NCBI GenBank assembly: GCA_949358305.1
Contig: OX442314.1
Span: 55,437,369 to 55,501,368 of the forward strand
Direction of reading: 5' to 3'
Length of the DNA: 64,000 nucleotides
Origin: Strigamia acuminata
Taxonomy: Eukaryota > Arthropoda > Chilopoda > Geophilomorpha > Linotaeniidae
Shown here in pieces: positions 1 through 10,652 of this stretch (position 1 is its first letter; every line of letters begins with the position of its first letter). The notes beneath the pieces were generated by a model. That model saw nothing but the letters and a program-made list of their open reading frames with translations. It was not told where the DNA came from and searched no databases. A program made the position numbers and the translations under genes.

Positions 1-892
1 GACGACATCGAACATGCCTTGGAACAGGGCGCTTTGCCTCTTTCCTTCCTGTGGATGGAAAGTAAGAAGATCGTAGCAAGTTTATTTATTTATAACGGAA
101 TATTAAACATTTTTCTTCATTTACAGATTCGGCGCAGCAGTTTGCAAATGCGCATGCACGGCTTCTTTACTGCATGGCATGCAGCTGCATGCCATGCAGT
201 AAAGAAGCCGTCTCTCCTTTATTTTTTAGTATTTACAGACAGAAGGAAACGAAATAGTGGACACAGAGAAAATGGCAGCTCATTTACAGCATCAATATAA
301 GTAAAAATATATTTTCTATACTAAATTTTTTGAAATTTTTCTACATTTTATTGAAATTTCAGGGATTATGGTCGAAAACAGAAAAATCCTTTTCGTTTGG
401 AAGTCGAAAAAGGTGATTTTAGTTGATATTTTATATTGCTTAAATTTATTTAATTAATTTTTTGATTTTTTTAAATTTCGTTTTAGTTTTTGAAGTTATC
501 GTTAACGAAAGCAAGTGACCAAATAGGGGAAATTAGAGGAGAAATTGCGTTTTAAAAATGGTGTTTAATTGTTTTTATTTTAATACAGGGATGGAGATGT
601 GCCTTTGCCCGATTTTTCATCTGATAACGAGAATTACGTTGAAGTGGAGGACAATAATATGATTAACAAGAGTTTGCGTAAATTATACGCCAGTAAATCC
701 AATCAAAACACGTAGGTTAGAGAGGAGAACGAGGTGCAGTTGGTAGAAGATGGAAGTAAAAAGCGGAAAAGTAGGAAAATTGACACATCGACAGAGCACA
801 AACCGAAACCACTAAAGAAAAGTGATTTGATTTATAAGAAAATGAAATTAAGGAGAAAAATTAAACAGGATTTTTTTTGCTTTGATTTTTAG
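1..892 (+). other. Possible exon fragments of an unidentified gene, probably degraded
   Basis: Several short open stretches are bounded by splice-like signals. Positions 1-61 are open and end at a strong donor (GTAAGA at 62). An acceptor (TTTACAG) ends at 126, another at 238; 239-300 is open with a donor at 301. 363-412 is open between CAG and GTGATT. From 589 a lysine/arginine/glutamate-rich frame runs to a TAG at 713-715 and continues in the same frame to a TAG at 890-892. The phases of 363-412 and 589-715 do not join cleanly, and the second exon contains the palindrome at 158-211. I do not recognise the product. It may be the 3' end of a gene starting outside the window, or a decayed copy. 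Confidence 0.28.
158..211. repeat. 54-bp perfect palindrome
   Basis: The 27-base arms are exact reverse complements with no spacer, centred on the GCAGCTGC at 181-188. The arms contain further small palindromes (GCATGC). It could form a cruciform or a perfect hairpin in RNA. It lies inside an open frame after an acceptor-like site at 126. Confidence 0.95.
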
Positions 893-2499
893 ATATTTCT
901 GGAAAACAGTCGACCGTGAAGTTCGCATATATGCGACTCAACCATCAACGTAAATCTAAATATCTTTGATTGATGCTTTGATACTTTTTTAAATTTCTGT
1001 CACATTTTATTAATTTTGGTCAATTATTTGTAAACTTTTGTTAATTATTTGTTTGTTTTGATTATTTTTGTGACCATTTGTATCGAATCATTATAAATTT
1101 TTGTGTTTTTTGACATTTTGTTTTTCATTTTCTTGATTTTTTTGTCCAATTTTTGACAATTTTTGTTAAATTCTTATTAATTTTTTTAATAAAGTAAATA
1201 AGTAAATTAAATAAAAAAAATTATTTATTTTTTTAAATTATCTGATAGGTAACATTGTGTAGTTTCAATACAACCAATTGGAAAAGAAAAAAACAAATTG
1301 ATTCTGTTGTCGAGCATGGTAATTTTGCTGAGCTTCGAGTTGTTTCGCATGTTGCTGTTCCGCAGCTCGGGCGGCATTTTACGACACGAAACTGCTTTGT
1401 GACCGGCCTCCTTCATGACAGAATCCACAAATGTAATTATAACACACAACTCTTCAAGTATGCCGATGTCTACAATTCGGACATAAAAAAACAAATATAA
1501 ACAACGATTTAATCCCAATCTAAACATCATTATATTTTTACTTATACTGATGCCTTGTGAGCACGCGCCGCCCACAAACAACATGATGCGGGCTCCGGTG
1601 TTGGGATACACGCACTAAAGACAATAAACAAAAATTAATTTTCCATAAAAAAATGAAATATTTCTCGTAAAAATACCTCGAGCAAACCGATTGCTATGGA
1701 CAGTGCAGTGCCAGTGGAACACAAGGGTCGTTTGTAACAAAATCGTTACTTTTTTGAAACATTAAAAGCATCAAATACGTTCACCGACTTGAAAAACAAA
1801 AACAAATCGACGTTGAACGGGCCGCTCTTCGCACGTCGTATGCGTTTAGACGGGCAAACAATGAAAATCGCGACGTCTGTTGATTTGAAACGTAAAAAGA
1901 GCGACGCTGGATGCATTCGTCGTTTTCGTTTCTCTCCATTTGACGTGGCCACTCTCGGCTTCCGACGCTTCGTGTTTTACACCGACATTTGATGGATTTT
2001 GCGGCTTCCACGTTATTCTTTTGCTCTGGATCCAACCGCTGTTTGTTCTGCCGGTCTGGTGCACCAATTCCAGCACAAATAGACCGTCTGTGGTGCAAAT
2101 AAATGCGAAAAATAATTAAAATGATTAAAACGATAAAAAATCGTCAGTTTTTCACGATTTTACTCAATTATTGCCCAAATAAAAACTTAGTTTACCGTTC
2201 TTGTTGTTCTCGTGTGATTCGTGCATGTTTCGTGTTGATTTGCGTCGATAAACAACGTCGGAGCGTTGACTTTCTGTTCGTGCACGAGTTTTTTGAGAAA
2301 TTCGTGTGCCGTTGAGCACATCCAGAACTGTTTATGGATGAATCACAGTGGATTCGTAGGTGATAACCGAAGTAAACAATGGAGGTCAGCCATTTTGAGA
2401 TCCAGGTTTGTTCTGTGATGTCACACAAACTCAATGGATTTTCATGCCTCTGGTGGAAAAATTTACAACTGCTGTAACCAAGGGAAGTTTTTATTTTCC
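893..2499. other. Intergenic, no gene recognised
   Basis: AT-rich DNA with poly-T and TTGTTAATT tracts up to about 1230, then slightly more GC-rich sequence around 1560-2330. Short open frames occur on both strands (for example minus 1225-1611 and 1781-2098), but they overlap one another, have no recognisable motif and show no splice context. I see no RNA gene. Confidence 0.5.
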
Positions 2500-3010
2500 A
2501 CGGGTGTACAGCAGCAATTCGAAACTCGACTGGAATTGGAACGCGCGCTATGCCACCTCACGGAACAGCGAAACATCAACAAAGCAACAACTTGTTGAGC
2601 GCGGCTAAAAACGGGCGCCGGGAAAAACAGAATACCTCACAAAATACTCGCATAGTCGTAAATATAATTTAGCGCAACGCTTGGTGATTAGTTTTTGTCT
2701 CTAAAATATATTTTTGTAGAGGTTTACGAGCAAACAAGACAGACTGGGCGCGCTGATTCGCGGGATCATAAATCATCATCATCTCGACCGTGTTGATCTA
2801 ACAAAGCGCCACGAGACTCTTCTCACTTTACATAATTATCCAGGACCTCACAAGTTGAATTTTTTGTGAGAATTTTGTAAGTTCTATAATCGGCGTAGGT
2901 TTTAGTCAGACTCAGGGGTGAGAGTAATCCTGAACTCGGTAAAAGATTTGAAAACGTCCTGGTTTAAAATCTGAATCTGTTGGTCGGGAGCGGTTGGGCA
3001 TGGCAAAGAC
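2500..3010 (+). promoter_or_regulatory. Zinc-finger unit upstream block, copy C1 (of ZF1)
   Basis: First of eight homologous ~500-bp blocks, one upstream of each zinc-finger gene. It contains a 40-codon mini-ORF (ATG 2550, TAG ending 2672) beginning MPPHGTAKHQQSNN. It also has the family landmarks CGCGCTGATTCGCGGGATCATAAATC and a splice-donor-like GTAAGTTCTATAATCGG near 2877. I infer promoter plus first noncoding exon of ZF1, spliced over about 3.4 kb to the acceptor at 6317-6318. A mobile-element origin is not excluded. Confidence 0.45.
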
Positions 3011-3554
3011 AATTCTGATGTCAGAAATTATTTTATTATAATTTATGTGATTTTATTATTAATTAATTGAATTATTAATAGGTATTATTTATAATACAGT
3101 TATGATTTGTTTGTATTTGAAAAAGCACTCAACCAAACCAAACCAAACCGGCAAGACGTTGTTTTTTACTTTCACCCCTGGTTTTAGTTCGATGGTACAA
3201 CGTTCTTCAATGGGAAAAAAAGCAAATTTACTTTCTTGTAAAGCATTGTAAATATAAAGGTACCTAGTTCGATTTTACAACTTTGGAAATTAGATTTACA
3301 ATCAATTGAATATTACCGTACTTATCTTTCAAATAAGAGCTGATGGCTCTTATTGAAAACTACACAGCTCTTATTTGAAACGGGCTTCATTTCGAGTAGG
3401 GTTTCGGTACCGGTAAACCGAGGTACCGATTTCCCGGGAAACTCGGTGAGAAATCACGGTACCGGGAACCGAGAAATTTGAGAAATAACCGGTTCCATTA
3501 AAAATTCGTTGCTGATACGTTATTTTCGTCATTGAAACGTTGCATTTTGTTATA
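3011..3554. other. Unit spacer with CAAACCAAACC run and AT-rich DNA
   Basis: Contains a CAACCAAACCAAACCAAACCGG run near 3130, then sequence also seen in other units near 21290, 26500 and 40600 (GGTTTTAGTTCGATGGTAC). No coding signal. Confidence 0.5.
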
Positions 3555-4015
3555 TTTCAATGATGAAAATTGCCATTTTTGACCAAAACAGCCATTTTTA
3601 TCATGAAAAAAAGCTAAAATGGCTATTTTTGACAAAAAATGGCTAAAAATGGCATTTTTTTCCGAAATACAGCCCTCATTTTTACCATAAAAAATGGCTA
3701 CAAATGGCCATTCTTAATGAAAAATGGCTACAGGTGGTCATTCTTAATGAAAAATGGCTAAAAATGGCCATTCTTGACGAAAAACGATCATTCTTGATGA
3801 AAGACGGCCATTTTTACCATGAGAAATGGCTAGAAATGGCTAATGATGGCCATTTTTGACGGAAAACAGCCATTTTTACCATGAAAAATGGCTAAAAATG
3901 GCCATTTATGCCTAAGGACAGCCATTTTTACCATGAAAAATGGCTAGAAATGGCTAAATATGGCCATATTTGACGGAAAAGAGCCATTTTTGACGGAAAA
4001 CGGCCATTTTTTGTC
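3555..4015. repeat. AATGGC-rich degenerate tandem array, copy 1
   Basis: Irregular repeats of GGCCATTTTT-GACGAAAAATGGCTAAAAATGG. Both GGCCATTTTT and its complement AAAAATGGC recur, so units can fold on themselves. Related arrays occur at 16726-16915, 26990-27165 and 34980-35490, always in the spacer between a C block and its zinc-finger exon. Confidence 0.8.
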
Positions 4016-4527
4016 GCCTCTCAACTGATCTTTTTTAGTCCCGGGAGTACCCGCTATTTTTGTACCGGGAACCGGGATTTACAAAAAGGCGGAAAAACAG
4101 AAACCCTAATTTCGAGGGCAGTAGTTTTTTCTATTGATTTCGGCACGTTTTATGACAATTTATTTTATTTTAACCTTTTAGTGTTGAAATATTCATGTTA
4201 TATCAATACCCAATTCTGGGAAAAAAATTTGCAGATAGCACACGGGCCTCTAATTATGCACGGTTGCGCAAATCGAGCCCCAAATGTTTCGAAATATACC
4301 AAAAAAGTGTTATAAATGAGACACACAAACGTGTGCAAAACGTTTTATTTCCTTCACTTTTTTAGTGTATTTTATTGCATTATCTTGTTTCTGACAGTGT
4401 TTTATCCTGTTTTTGTAAACTTCATGTATTTTTATTTTAAAAGATTGGAAGTATCCATATATGTCCAAAAGGAAACTGATTGTAAACATAATATTTTATT
4501 CAACAAATTTACAATTTATTGGAAACA
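4016..4527. other. Unit spacer shared between zinc-finger units
   Basis: Noncoding sequence (CGGCACGTTTTATGACAATTTATT and following) repeated near 21910 and 28360, showing these spacers were copied together with the genes. No independent gene seen. Confidence 0.6.
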
Positions 4528-4676
4528 CAGTCGAAACTCTTCATAACGAATCGCAATATAACGAATTATCGATATAACGAATTGTTAAAAATGATTTGCT
4601 TGGCCAGGTTAAATATTTTCGATATAACGAATTTCAATATAACGAATTATTCGTTATAACAAACAAGTTTTAAGTA

Positions 4677-5496
4677 CACTAGGCGCATTCGAAAAGTCAT
4701 TAAAATGAGTGTAAACATGTGTAAATGTCGTGTAAACTGGTTAAACGGAAACGGCCTGTACGTCATTTTTACGTTTAAAATCTCCGTGCAACGAGTTTTC
4801 TCGTTCAAATCGGGTTTTACTGGCAGCCATCTTGGATTTTCGTTAGATCGGTTGGAACGATTTCCATCTTAAGAACAATTTTGTAGCAGTTATTAGCCAC
4901 ATTCTTGCAATCGAATGCGGCCGATGTTCGGCCGCATTTGTGCGATCGAATGCGGCCGGTGTTCGACTGCATTTGTACGATCGAATGCGGCCGGTGTTTG
5001 ACCGCATTTGTACGATCAAATGCGGCCGGTGTTCGACCGCATTTGTGCGATCGAATGCGGCCGGTGTTCGACTGCATTTGTACGATCGAATGCGGCTGAT
5101 GTTCTGCCGCATTTGTGCGATCGAATGCGGCTGATAATGCGGCTAATCTCCTGCCGCATTTGTGCGACGAATGCGGTAGAACACCGGACGCATTTGTGCG
5201 ATTGAGGCGGATGTTCAGTCAATTCACCGTTCTTAAATACATATTATTAATAAAAATAATTTAACTAAATTTACATTTTGTAATCATGTTTTTATAATCT
5301 CCTGTTCGTTTTAGAGTAAACAACAACAATAATGACTATGGTTATTATTTGGGCTAATTTATTTTCACTTGAATTTAGACTGAAATTTACAAACAAATTT
5401 ATTTTTAAACTCGAAAATTGGGTCGTTTAAATTGACATTTACACTATCAGTTGCTCTGGTCGTTTAGTGCAAATTACTTTTCGAATGCACCTAGTG
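4677..5496. mobile_element. MITE family B, copy 1 (nested in pogo-like remnant)
   Basis: Terminal inverted repeats CACTAGGCGCATTCGAAAAG and its complement at the right end (CTTTTCGAATGCACCTAGTG), flanked by TA on both sides. The site without insertion is visible in copies A2 and A3 of the host element. The interior holds a palindromic minisatellite (4906-5215). No transposase ORF. Confidence 0.8.
4906..5215. repeat. 35-bp palindromic minisatellite inside MITE-B copy 1
   Basis: About nine units of GATCGAATGCGGCCGGTGTT followed by CGACCGCATTTGTGC with point variation. Each unit is an imperfect inverted repeat (GAATGCGGCCG / CGGCCGCATT). Both strands stay open in several frames, giving spurious Cys/Arg-rich ORFs that I do not count as genes. 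Confidence 0.85.
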
Positions 5497-5602
5497 TAAC
5501 ACCCACAAACCCTTGTTATAACAAATTTTCAAAACTGAGACTCACAACATCCGATGCCCATATTTAGAAACCAAAGGAAAATGAAAAACTTACTGTTTTA
5601 AA

Positions 5603-5749
5603 ATGGCTGCCAAGCAAAAAGCAATTTTGATTCAGGACAAGTTGAACATTATTAATGTCATTGAAATTGGCAAGAAGCTGTCAATTGTAGCAGATGAGTT
5701 TAATTTGTCCCGTTCTACAATTTTTAACAATTTTAAAGAATTTGGATAA
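5603..5749 (+). pseudogene. 48-residue CENP-B/Tigger-type N-terminal HTH fragment
   Basis: Short ORF starting MAAKQKAILIQDKLNIINVI and ending NNFKEFG. The pattern K-x(5)-KL-xII-x(2)-IE-xGKK-x(4)-A-x-EFNLSRSTI fits the N-terminal helix-turn-helix of CENP-B/pogo/Tigger transposases. No second HTH or DDE domain follows, so at most the DNA-binding end of a transposase remains. Degenerate copies lie near 29045 (ATG lost), 37156 (frameshift) and, on the minus strand, near 40900-41000. Confidence 0.7.
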
Positions 5750-6318
5750 AATTAACATGACACTTGCATGTTTATGAATAAATAATACTTCGTATTATTT
5801 ATGATGAAATTTAATTTTTCTTAGATAATTCATTTTAACAAACTCTCTTATAACAAATCAATTACTTCGGTCCATTGCGATTTGTTATAAAGAGTTTTGA
5901 CTGATTTACAAAAGTTTCAAAATTTCTATCTTAATTTATTACTTGGAAATGTTTGGAAATTTACTTTAGTCATGTCATTAATTTTAACTAGAAACAAAGT
6001 TAAATATCTAAATGAGAAGGGTGTTCATAAATTCTAAACAGTCAATTTCTCATGATTATCCCAGGAATACTCCAAGCCAGGCAAAAATACGGATAAAACG
6101 AAATAAAGAATAAACGGTGGCAAAATAATTTACAATAAGGCACAAAAATTCAAGAAAGAACGAAGTTATTTAAAAGATGAGGAAAATAAAGAAATGGTGC
6201 AAAAATGTTCACAAAATTTTGAATTTTTAAACTGTAGCAAGCCAGGACCGTGACAACTTTTTGTTCCAGTGCTTGCTTTCGCAATATTATTTATTAATTT
6301 TTCTTGTTTTGATTTCAG

Positions 6319-6408
6319 GATAAGTATTCGTCTCGTGATAATTACAGTCGCTGCCAATTTGCCACTTACAAGTCAGCTTCATATTGCGTTACTTTATTAC
6401 AATCCCAA
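6319..6408 (+). promoter_or_regulatory. Splice acceptor and 5'UTR part of the ZF1 exon
   Basis: TTTTTCTTGTTTTGATTTCAG ends at 6318, a good pyrimidine tract plus CAG. The same acceptor precedes ZF2 (exon from 10563), ZF3 (18445), ZF4 (23358), ZF5 (30226), ZF7 (41905) and, as TTTCAAG, ZF8 (58053). Indels between this point and the ATG differ among copies and put stop codons in frame in ZF5, ZF6 and ZF8, so I treat it as untranslated leader. Confidence 0.7.
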
Positions 6409-7263
6409 ATGAAGACAAAACGCAAGGATTTCTGTTGCAATCTGTGTGCTTATTCGGGTTTGTTTTATTCACATTTGAAACAACACATGCTTACACACAC
6501 TGGTGAAAAGCCTTACAGATGTAATTATTGTGCTTATTCTTGCAATCACAAAGGGTATTTAAAAACACATGTTGCAACCCATACCGGGGAAAAACCATTC
6601 AAGTGTCATTTGTGTGCTTATTCCTGTATTACAAGTGGGCATCTAAAACAACATATTGCTACCCATACAGGGGAAAAACCATTGAAGTGTCATTTGTGTG
6701 CTTATTCCTGTATTACAAGTGGGGATTTAAGAAAACATATCGCTACCCATACAAGAGAAAAACCATTCAAGTGTCATTTGTGTACTTATTCCTGTGTTCA
6801 AAGTGGGGCTTTAAAAACACATTTGTTGATACATACAGGGGAAAAACCATTGAAGTGTCATTTGTGTGCTTTTTCCTGTATTACAAGTGGGGATTTAAGA
6901 AGACATATCGCTACCCATACAAGTGAAAAACCATTCAAGTGTCATTTGTGTGCTTATTCCTGTATTACAAGTGGGGATTTAAGAAAACATATTGCTACCC
7001 ACACAGGGAAAAAACCATTCAAGTGTCATTTGTGTACTTATTCCAGCATTACATGTGGGCAACTAAAAAGTCACATTGCAACCCATTCAAGGGAAAAACC
7101 TTTCCAGTGTCACTTGTGCAGTTATTCTTGCAAGCACAAAGGGAATTTAAAAAGACATGTTGCAACCCATACCGGGAAAAAACCATTCAAGTGTGATACG
7201 TGTGCTTATTCCTGTATTACAAGACATGGCTTGAAAAAACATTTAACTAAGCATACAAATTAA
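6409..7263 (+). CDS. ZF1: ten-finger C2H2 zinc-finger protein
   Basis: A 284-residue protein made almost entirely of ten C-x2-C-x12-H-x3-H fingers with TGEKP-type linkers, 28 residues per finger. Predicted nuclear sequence-specific nucleic-acid binder. Only eight residues precede finger 1, and I see no KRAB, ZAD, BTB or SET domain. The position normally held by core Phe is Cys or Ser, with Tyr two residues earlier (CAYSC), the arrangement known from Hunchback/REST/CTCF-type fingers. Helix tips come from a few recycled modules (CITSG, CVQSG, CNHKG). The start is the ATG of MKTKRKD, conserved in seven of eight paralogues (MKTTRKD in ZF2, MKTKQEE in ZF6) and preceded by a splice acceptor. Target unknown. 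Confidence 0.9.
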   Translation: MKTKRKDFCCNLCAYSGLFYSHLKQHMLTHTGEKPYRCNYCAYSCNHKGYLKTHVATHTGEKPFKCHLCAYSCITSGHLKQHIATHTGEKPLKCHLCAYSCITSGDLRKHIATHTREKPFKCHLCTYSCVQSGALKTHLLIHTGEKPLKCHLCAFSCITSGDLRRHIATHTSEKPFKCHLCAYSCITSGDLRKHIATHTGKKPFKCHLCTYSSITCGQLKSHIATHSREKPFQCHLCSYSCKHKGNLKRHVATHTGKKPFKCDTCAYSCITRHGLKKHLTKHTN

Positions 7264-8125
7264 AAAGTTTGTTACATTTAGAACTGTTAAATTCAAAATG
7301 GTTGATTTTTGCTGTTATTGTGTGTACTTCAATTTTGGATATTTAAAATAACATACCACATCTCGTGCACAATTAAAAAAAATATATATTTTTCCCGTGC
7401 GCGATCGGAGGCCCATAGACTATTTACACCCGACATCGGCCAATTTCAATTTTTGAACATTTTTGGAACGAAAAAACTTACAATTTTAAATCTAAACTCA
7501 TGTAAAACGTTTCACTTATCACACTTTTTTGGTATATTTCGAAAGTTGTGCACCCGTGCAGAATTAGAGGCCCTCGCGTTATTTGCAAAATTATTTTTGC
7601 TCTTTGCGCAATTAGAGGCCTTCGCTGTGAAAGAGACTCATGGACAATTAGAAGACGGTAACTGAAAAATTCAGAAAACTTAAATGTACTGAATTGCGTA
7701 TTTTTCTCACTTAATTCTCAATTTTTTAAAACACAAACGAAACCTGTAAAACCTGTATTTCAAGTGGAATGTAAAAATCTCTTTATGTTTAGCCATTCAT
7801 GAGCTTTCACCATACACCAGAATATGTTGAGGTATTAAGTCTGTTTGATTGCGTGAATTTACTCATCAAGTGATCACATTTTTTTAGTTCAGGCTTTATT
7901 GATTAGATTATCTCTGAACTGTTATTATAAACAATAAAAAAATTAATTTTTATTTTGAGAAATTAAATTTCTCAATGAAAAAATTAATTTTTATTTTGAG
8001 AAATTAAATTTCTCAATAAAAAAATTAATTTTTATTTTGAGAAATTAAATTTCCAAGGTGAGCAATGCATTCATTTAATATGTACATTTTGTATTTCTGT
8101 AAATAAAAATAAAATTAATCGTACA
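7264..8125 (+). other. 3'UTR of ZF1, conserved between paralogues
   Basis: Sequence after the stop (TTACATTTAGAACTGTTAAATTC and following) is shared with the other zinc-finger genes for about 850 bp, ending at an AATAAA cluster near 8102. Phrases such as AATTGGAGGCCCGCG recur in the copies. Confidence 0.6.
7934..8055. repeat. Triplicated ~41-bp AT-rich segment in the ZF1 3'UTR
   Basis: Three head-to-tail copies of AAAAATTAATTTTTATTTTG plus AGAAATTAAATTTCTCAAT. Other paralogues have one copy, so this is a local expansion. It includes the palindrome GAGAAATTAAATTTCTC. Confidence 0.85.
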
Positions 8126-8444
8126 CTGTTTTTTAATTGTTTCAATTTAATTTACTTAGTGCAACTTTACCCCAGGAGGGCCATCAGCCCAGAAGGGTCG
8201 TAGTCTCATTTTGACACATTTTTGTACATTTTGACACCAGATGAGGGGTGGGAATGCTAGTAATATCTTTGGTTCAACACGTAAAAATCAGAAAAACAAT
8301 AGGTGAATTCAAAGTTTCTGTTTTTAACTTTTAACTCGTGAATTCTCGCAAAATCTCGTAAGATTATAGCCAAATTCTGAGATTCCAGATTCCAGATTGC
8401 ATAGTGTACGAAATTCCATCCCAATGTCAGACCCTTGACGTAAA

Positions 8445-9015
8445 CAGTAGGCGCATTCGAAAAGTCATTAAAACGAGTGTAAATGTGTTTACACTCGTTT
8501 TCAGACGACATTTACACAAATTAATTCGTGTAAATGTCGTGTAAACTGGTTAAACGGAAACGGCCTGCACGCCACGTTTCCGTTTAAAATCTCCGTTCAA
8601 CGAGTTTTCTCGTTCAAATCGGGTCTTGCTGGCAGCCATCTTGGATTTACTTAGATCGGTTGGAACGATTTAGGTACGTTTGTGCGATTGAATGCGGCCG
8701 GTATGTGGCCGCATTTGTGCGATTGAATGCGGCCGATGTTCGGCTGCCTTTGTGCGATCGAATGCGGCCGGTATTCGGCCGCATTTGTATGATCGTATTC
8801 GGCCGCATTCGTGTGATCGTATTCGGCCGCATTTGTGCGATTGAATGCGGCCGATGATCGGCCGCATTTGGGCTAGTTTATTTACACTTTAATTTACACT
8901 GAAATTTACACAGAAATTTATTTTTCAACTCGAAAATTGGGTCGTTTAATTTGACATTTACACTAGCAGTTGCACTGGTCGTTTAGTGCAAATGACTTTT
9001 CGAATGCGCCTAGTG
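8445..9015. mobile_element. MITE family B, copy 2
   Basis: Left end CAGTAGGCGCATTCGAAAAG, right end CTTTTCGAATGCGCCTAGTG, with the same internal layout as copy 1, including the GCAGCCATCTTGGATT segment and a palindromic GCGGCCG minisatellite (8688-8870). Confidence 0.8.
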
Positions 9016-9329
9016 TAAAACTAGTGTATAAAAGAAGAAGAAGTGAAAATAGAGCAACTACCAGGGTCAACTACACTCCAAGTTTTTCTTACAGATTCTT
9101 AATCTTCACATTAAAGTAAGCCATATTTGCGTGAGACTTTTTTTGATTTGACCACTATTAACATGGTGAGTCATCAGAGTTTTCAGACTGGCTAAAATTA
9201 GTAATTCATTTACAAGCATCAATATTATTAGATCTTTTTTTTATTTTGTTAAAAATTTCATCCTTGAGATTTATAATAAAAACCCAAACTCCCACTCTTT
9301 ACGAAACTTCATGATAAATAAAAAGCACG

Positions 9330-9900
9330 TAGAAATCAGGTTCTTTATTTTGCCACTTATGGCGCAACCAGTACCGAGCATGTGCGATGCTGAATCACGA
9401 AGCAATTTTCTAGTTCAATTCTTTCCAGTACAGCAATTCAAAACTCGACTGGAATTAGAACGCGCGCCATGCCACCTCACGGAACGGCGAAACATCAACT
9501 AAGCGACAACTTGTTGAGCGCGGCTGAAAACGGGCGCCGGGAAAAGCAGAATACCTCAAAAAATACTCGCATACTCGTAAATATAATTTAGCGCAATGCT
9601 TGTTCATTACTTTTTGTCTCTAAAAATGTATTTTTGTAGACGTATTCGAGCAAACTAGACGGACTGGTCTCGCTGATTCGCGGAATCATAAATCATCGTC
9701 TCGACAGTGTTGATCTAACAAAGCGCCACGAGACTCTTCTCAATTTTTATCCAGGACTTTGTCTCACCTCATTGGTATATTAAAGGTATTCAATCGGTAT
9801 AGGTTTTAGTCAGACGCAAGGGTGAAAGTAAGCCTGAACTCGATAAAAGATTTGGAAACATTCTGGTTTAAAATCTGAATCTGTTGGGCGTTCGTGTTTT
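9330..9900 (+). promoter_or_regulatory. Zinc-finger unit upstream block, copy C2 (of ZF2)
   Basis: Homologue of C1. Mini-ORF 9469-9591 (40 codons, MPPHGTAKHQLSDN start). The donor-like site is of the second subtype (AAAGGTATTCAATCGGTATAGG near 9783), shared with C7 and C8 rather than GTAAGT. Confidence 0.45.
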
Positions 9901-10562
9901 TTATTAAAAAAAAAATATTTTTTGTGTATTTAATGTAAAGAATGTAGCGTACTACGTTCAACGTTCGTTACGTTAAATAAAAAAAAAATAACTTTTGTTG
10001 AGCAGTGTCGGGCACGGTTAGGGGCACCGCGCCGAACACTGTGGTTATGATTTTTCCTTCCCATTGACCGACTTTTTCTTTATTACAGTGAACGCAAAAT
10101 AGGGGGATATGAATAAAGCGCTGGTCATGTAACAACCATGAGACTTCTGGCTAAAATTATGCCTTGTGGGTTTTGACGCCCCATGAAAGCGCACTCCGAA
10201 ATCCAATTAAGACGAGAGCTGTTACTAAGTCGGTCGCGAAAGTAATTCTGTCTAAAATTAGAAATTTAGAAAATGAGGAAACGTTTGATTACATGTTCTA
10301 GGCCAATCCTATTTGTCAGGGAAAATAGCCCAAAACAGGTAGTCAAAGTTAAATATGTAAATGAGAAGGGTGCGCATAAATTATAAACATTATTTCCAAC
10401 AAAAATGAGGAAAATAAAGAAATGGTGCAAAAATATGGATTAATTTTGAATTTTAAATCTGTCGCAAGCCAGGACCGCAAGCCAGGACCGCGACAACTTT
10501 TCGTTTTAGTGCTTGCTTGCACTGGCAATATTATTTATTTCTTTTTCTTGTTTTGATTTCAG
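9901..10562. other. ZF2 spacer/presumed intron
   Basis: Contains an inverted repeat around GTGTATTTAATGTAAAGAATGTAGCG...CGTTACGTTAAAT (9925-9980), also seen near 21520 and 26740, then AT-rich sequence shared with other units. No gene seen. Confidence 0.5.
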
Positions 10563-10652
10563 GATAAGTATTCATCTCGTGATAAATACAGTCGCTGTCA
10601 ATTTGCCACTCACAAGTCAGTTTCAAGTTGTGATACTTTATTACAGTCCAAA

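Larger units (their letters stand above)
4528..5903 (+). mobile_element. Pogo/Tigger-like element remnant, copy A1, with nested insertion
   Basis: Left end CAGTCGAAACTCTTCATAACGAA; right end is the near-complement TTTGTTATAAAGAGTTTTGACTG, an inverted terminal repeat of the pogo type (CAGTCGAA ends, TA target). Flanking TA is decayed here but intact in copy A4. It carries a short HTH ORF at 5603-5749 and is interrupted by MITE-B at 4677-5496. Copy A2 in the ZF5 unit has the same left flank, so the insertion predates duplication of the two units. Confidence 0.75.

Noticed and set aside
1225-2098. Minus-strand ORFs of 105-128 codons
   Set aside because: Mutually overlapping, no domain signature, no splice signals and no repetition elsewhere.
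4906-5215. CRISPR-like repeat array
   Set aside because: Units are contiguous with no unique spacers, in a eukaryotic genome and inside a MITE.
4817-5222. Overlapping Cys/Arg-rich ORFs on both strands
   Set aside because: Produced by the palindromic 35-bp minisatellite.
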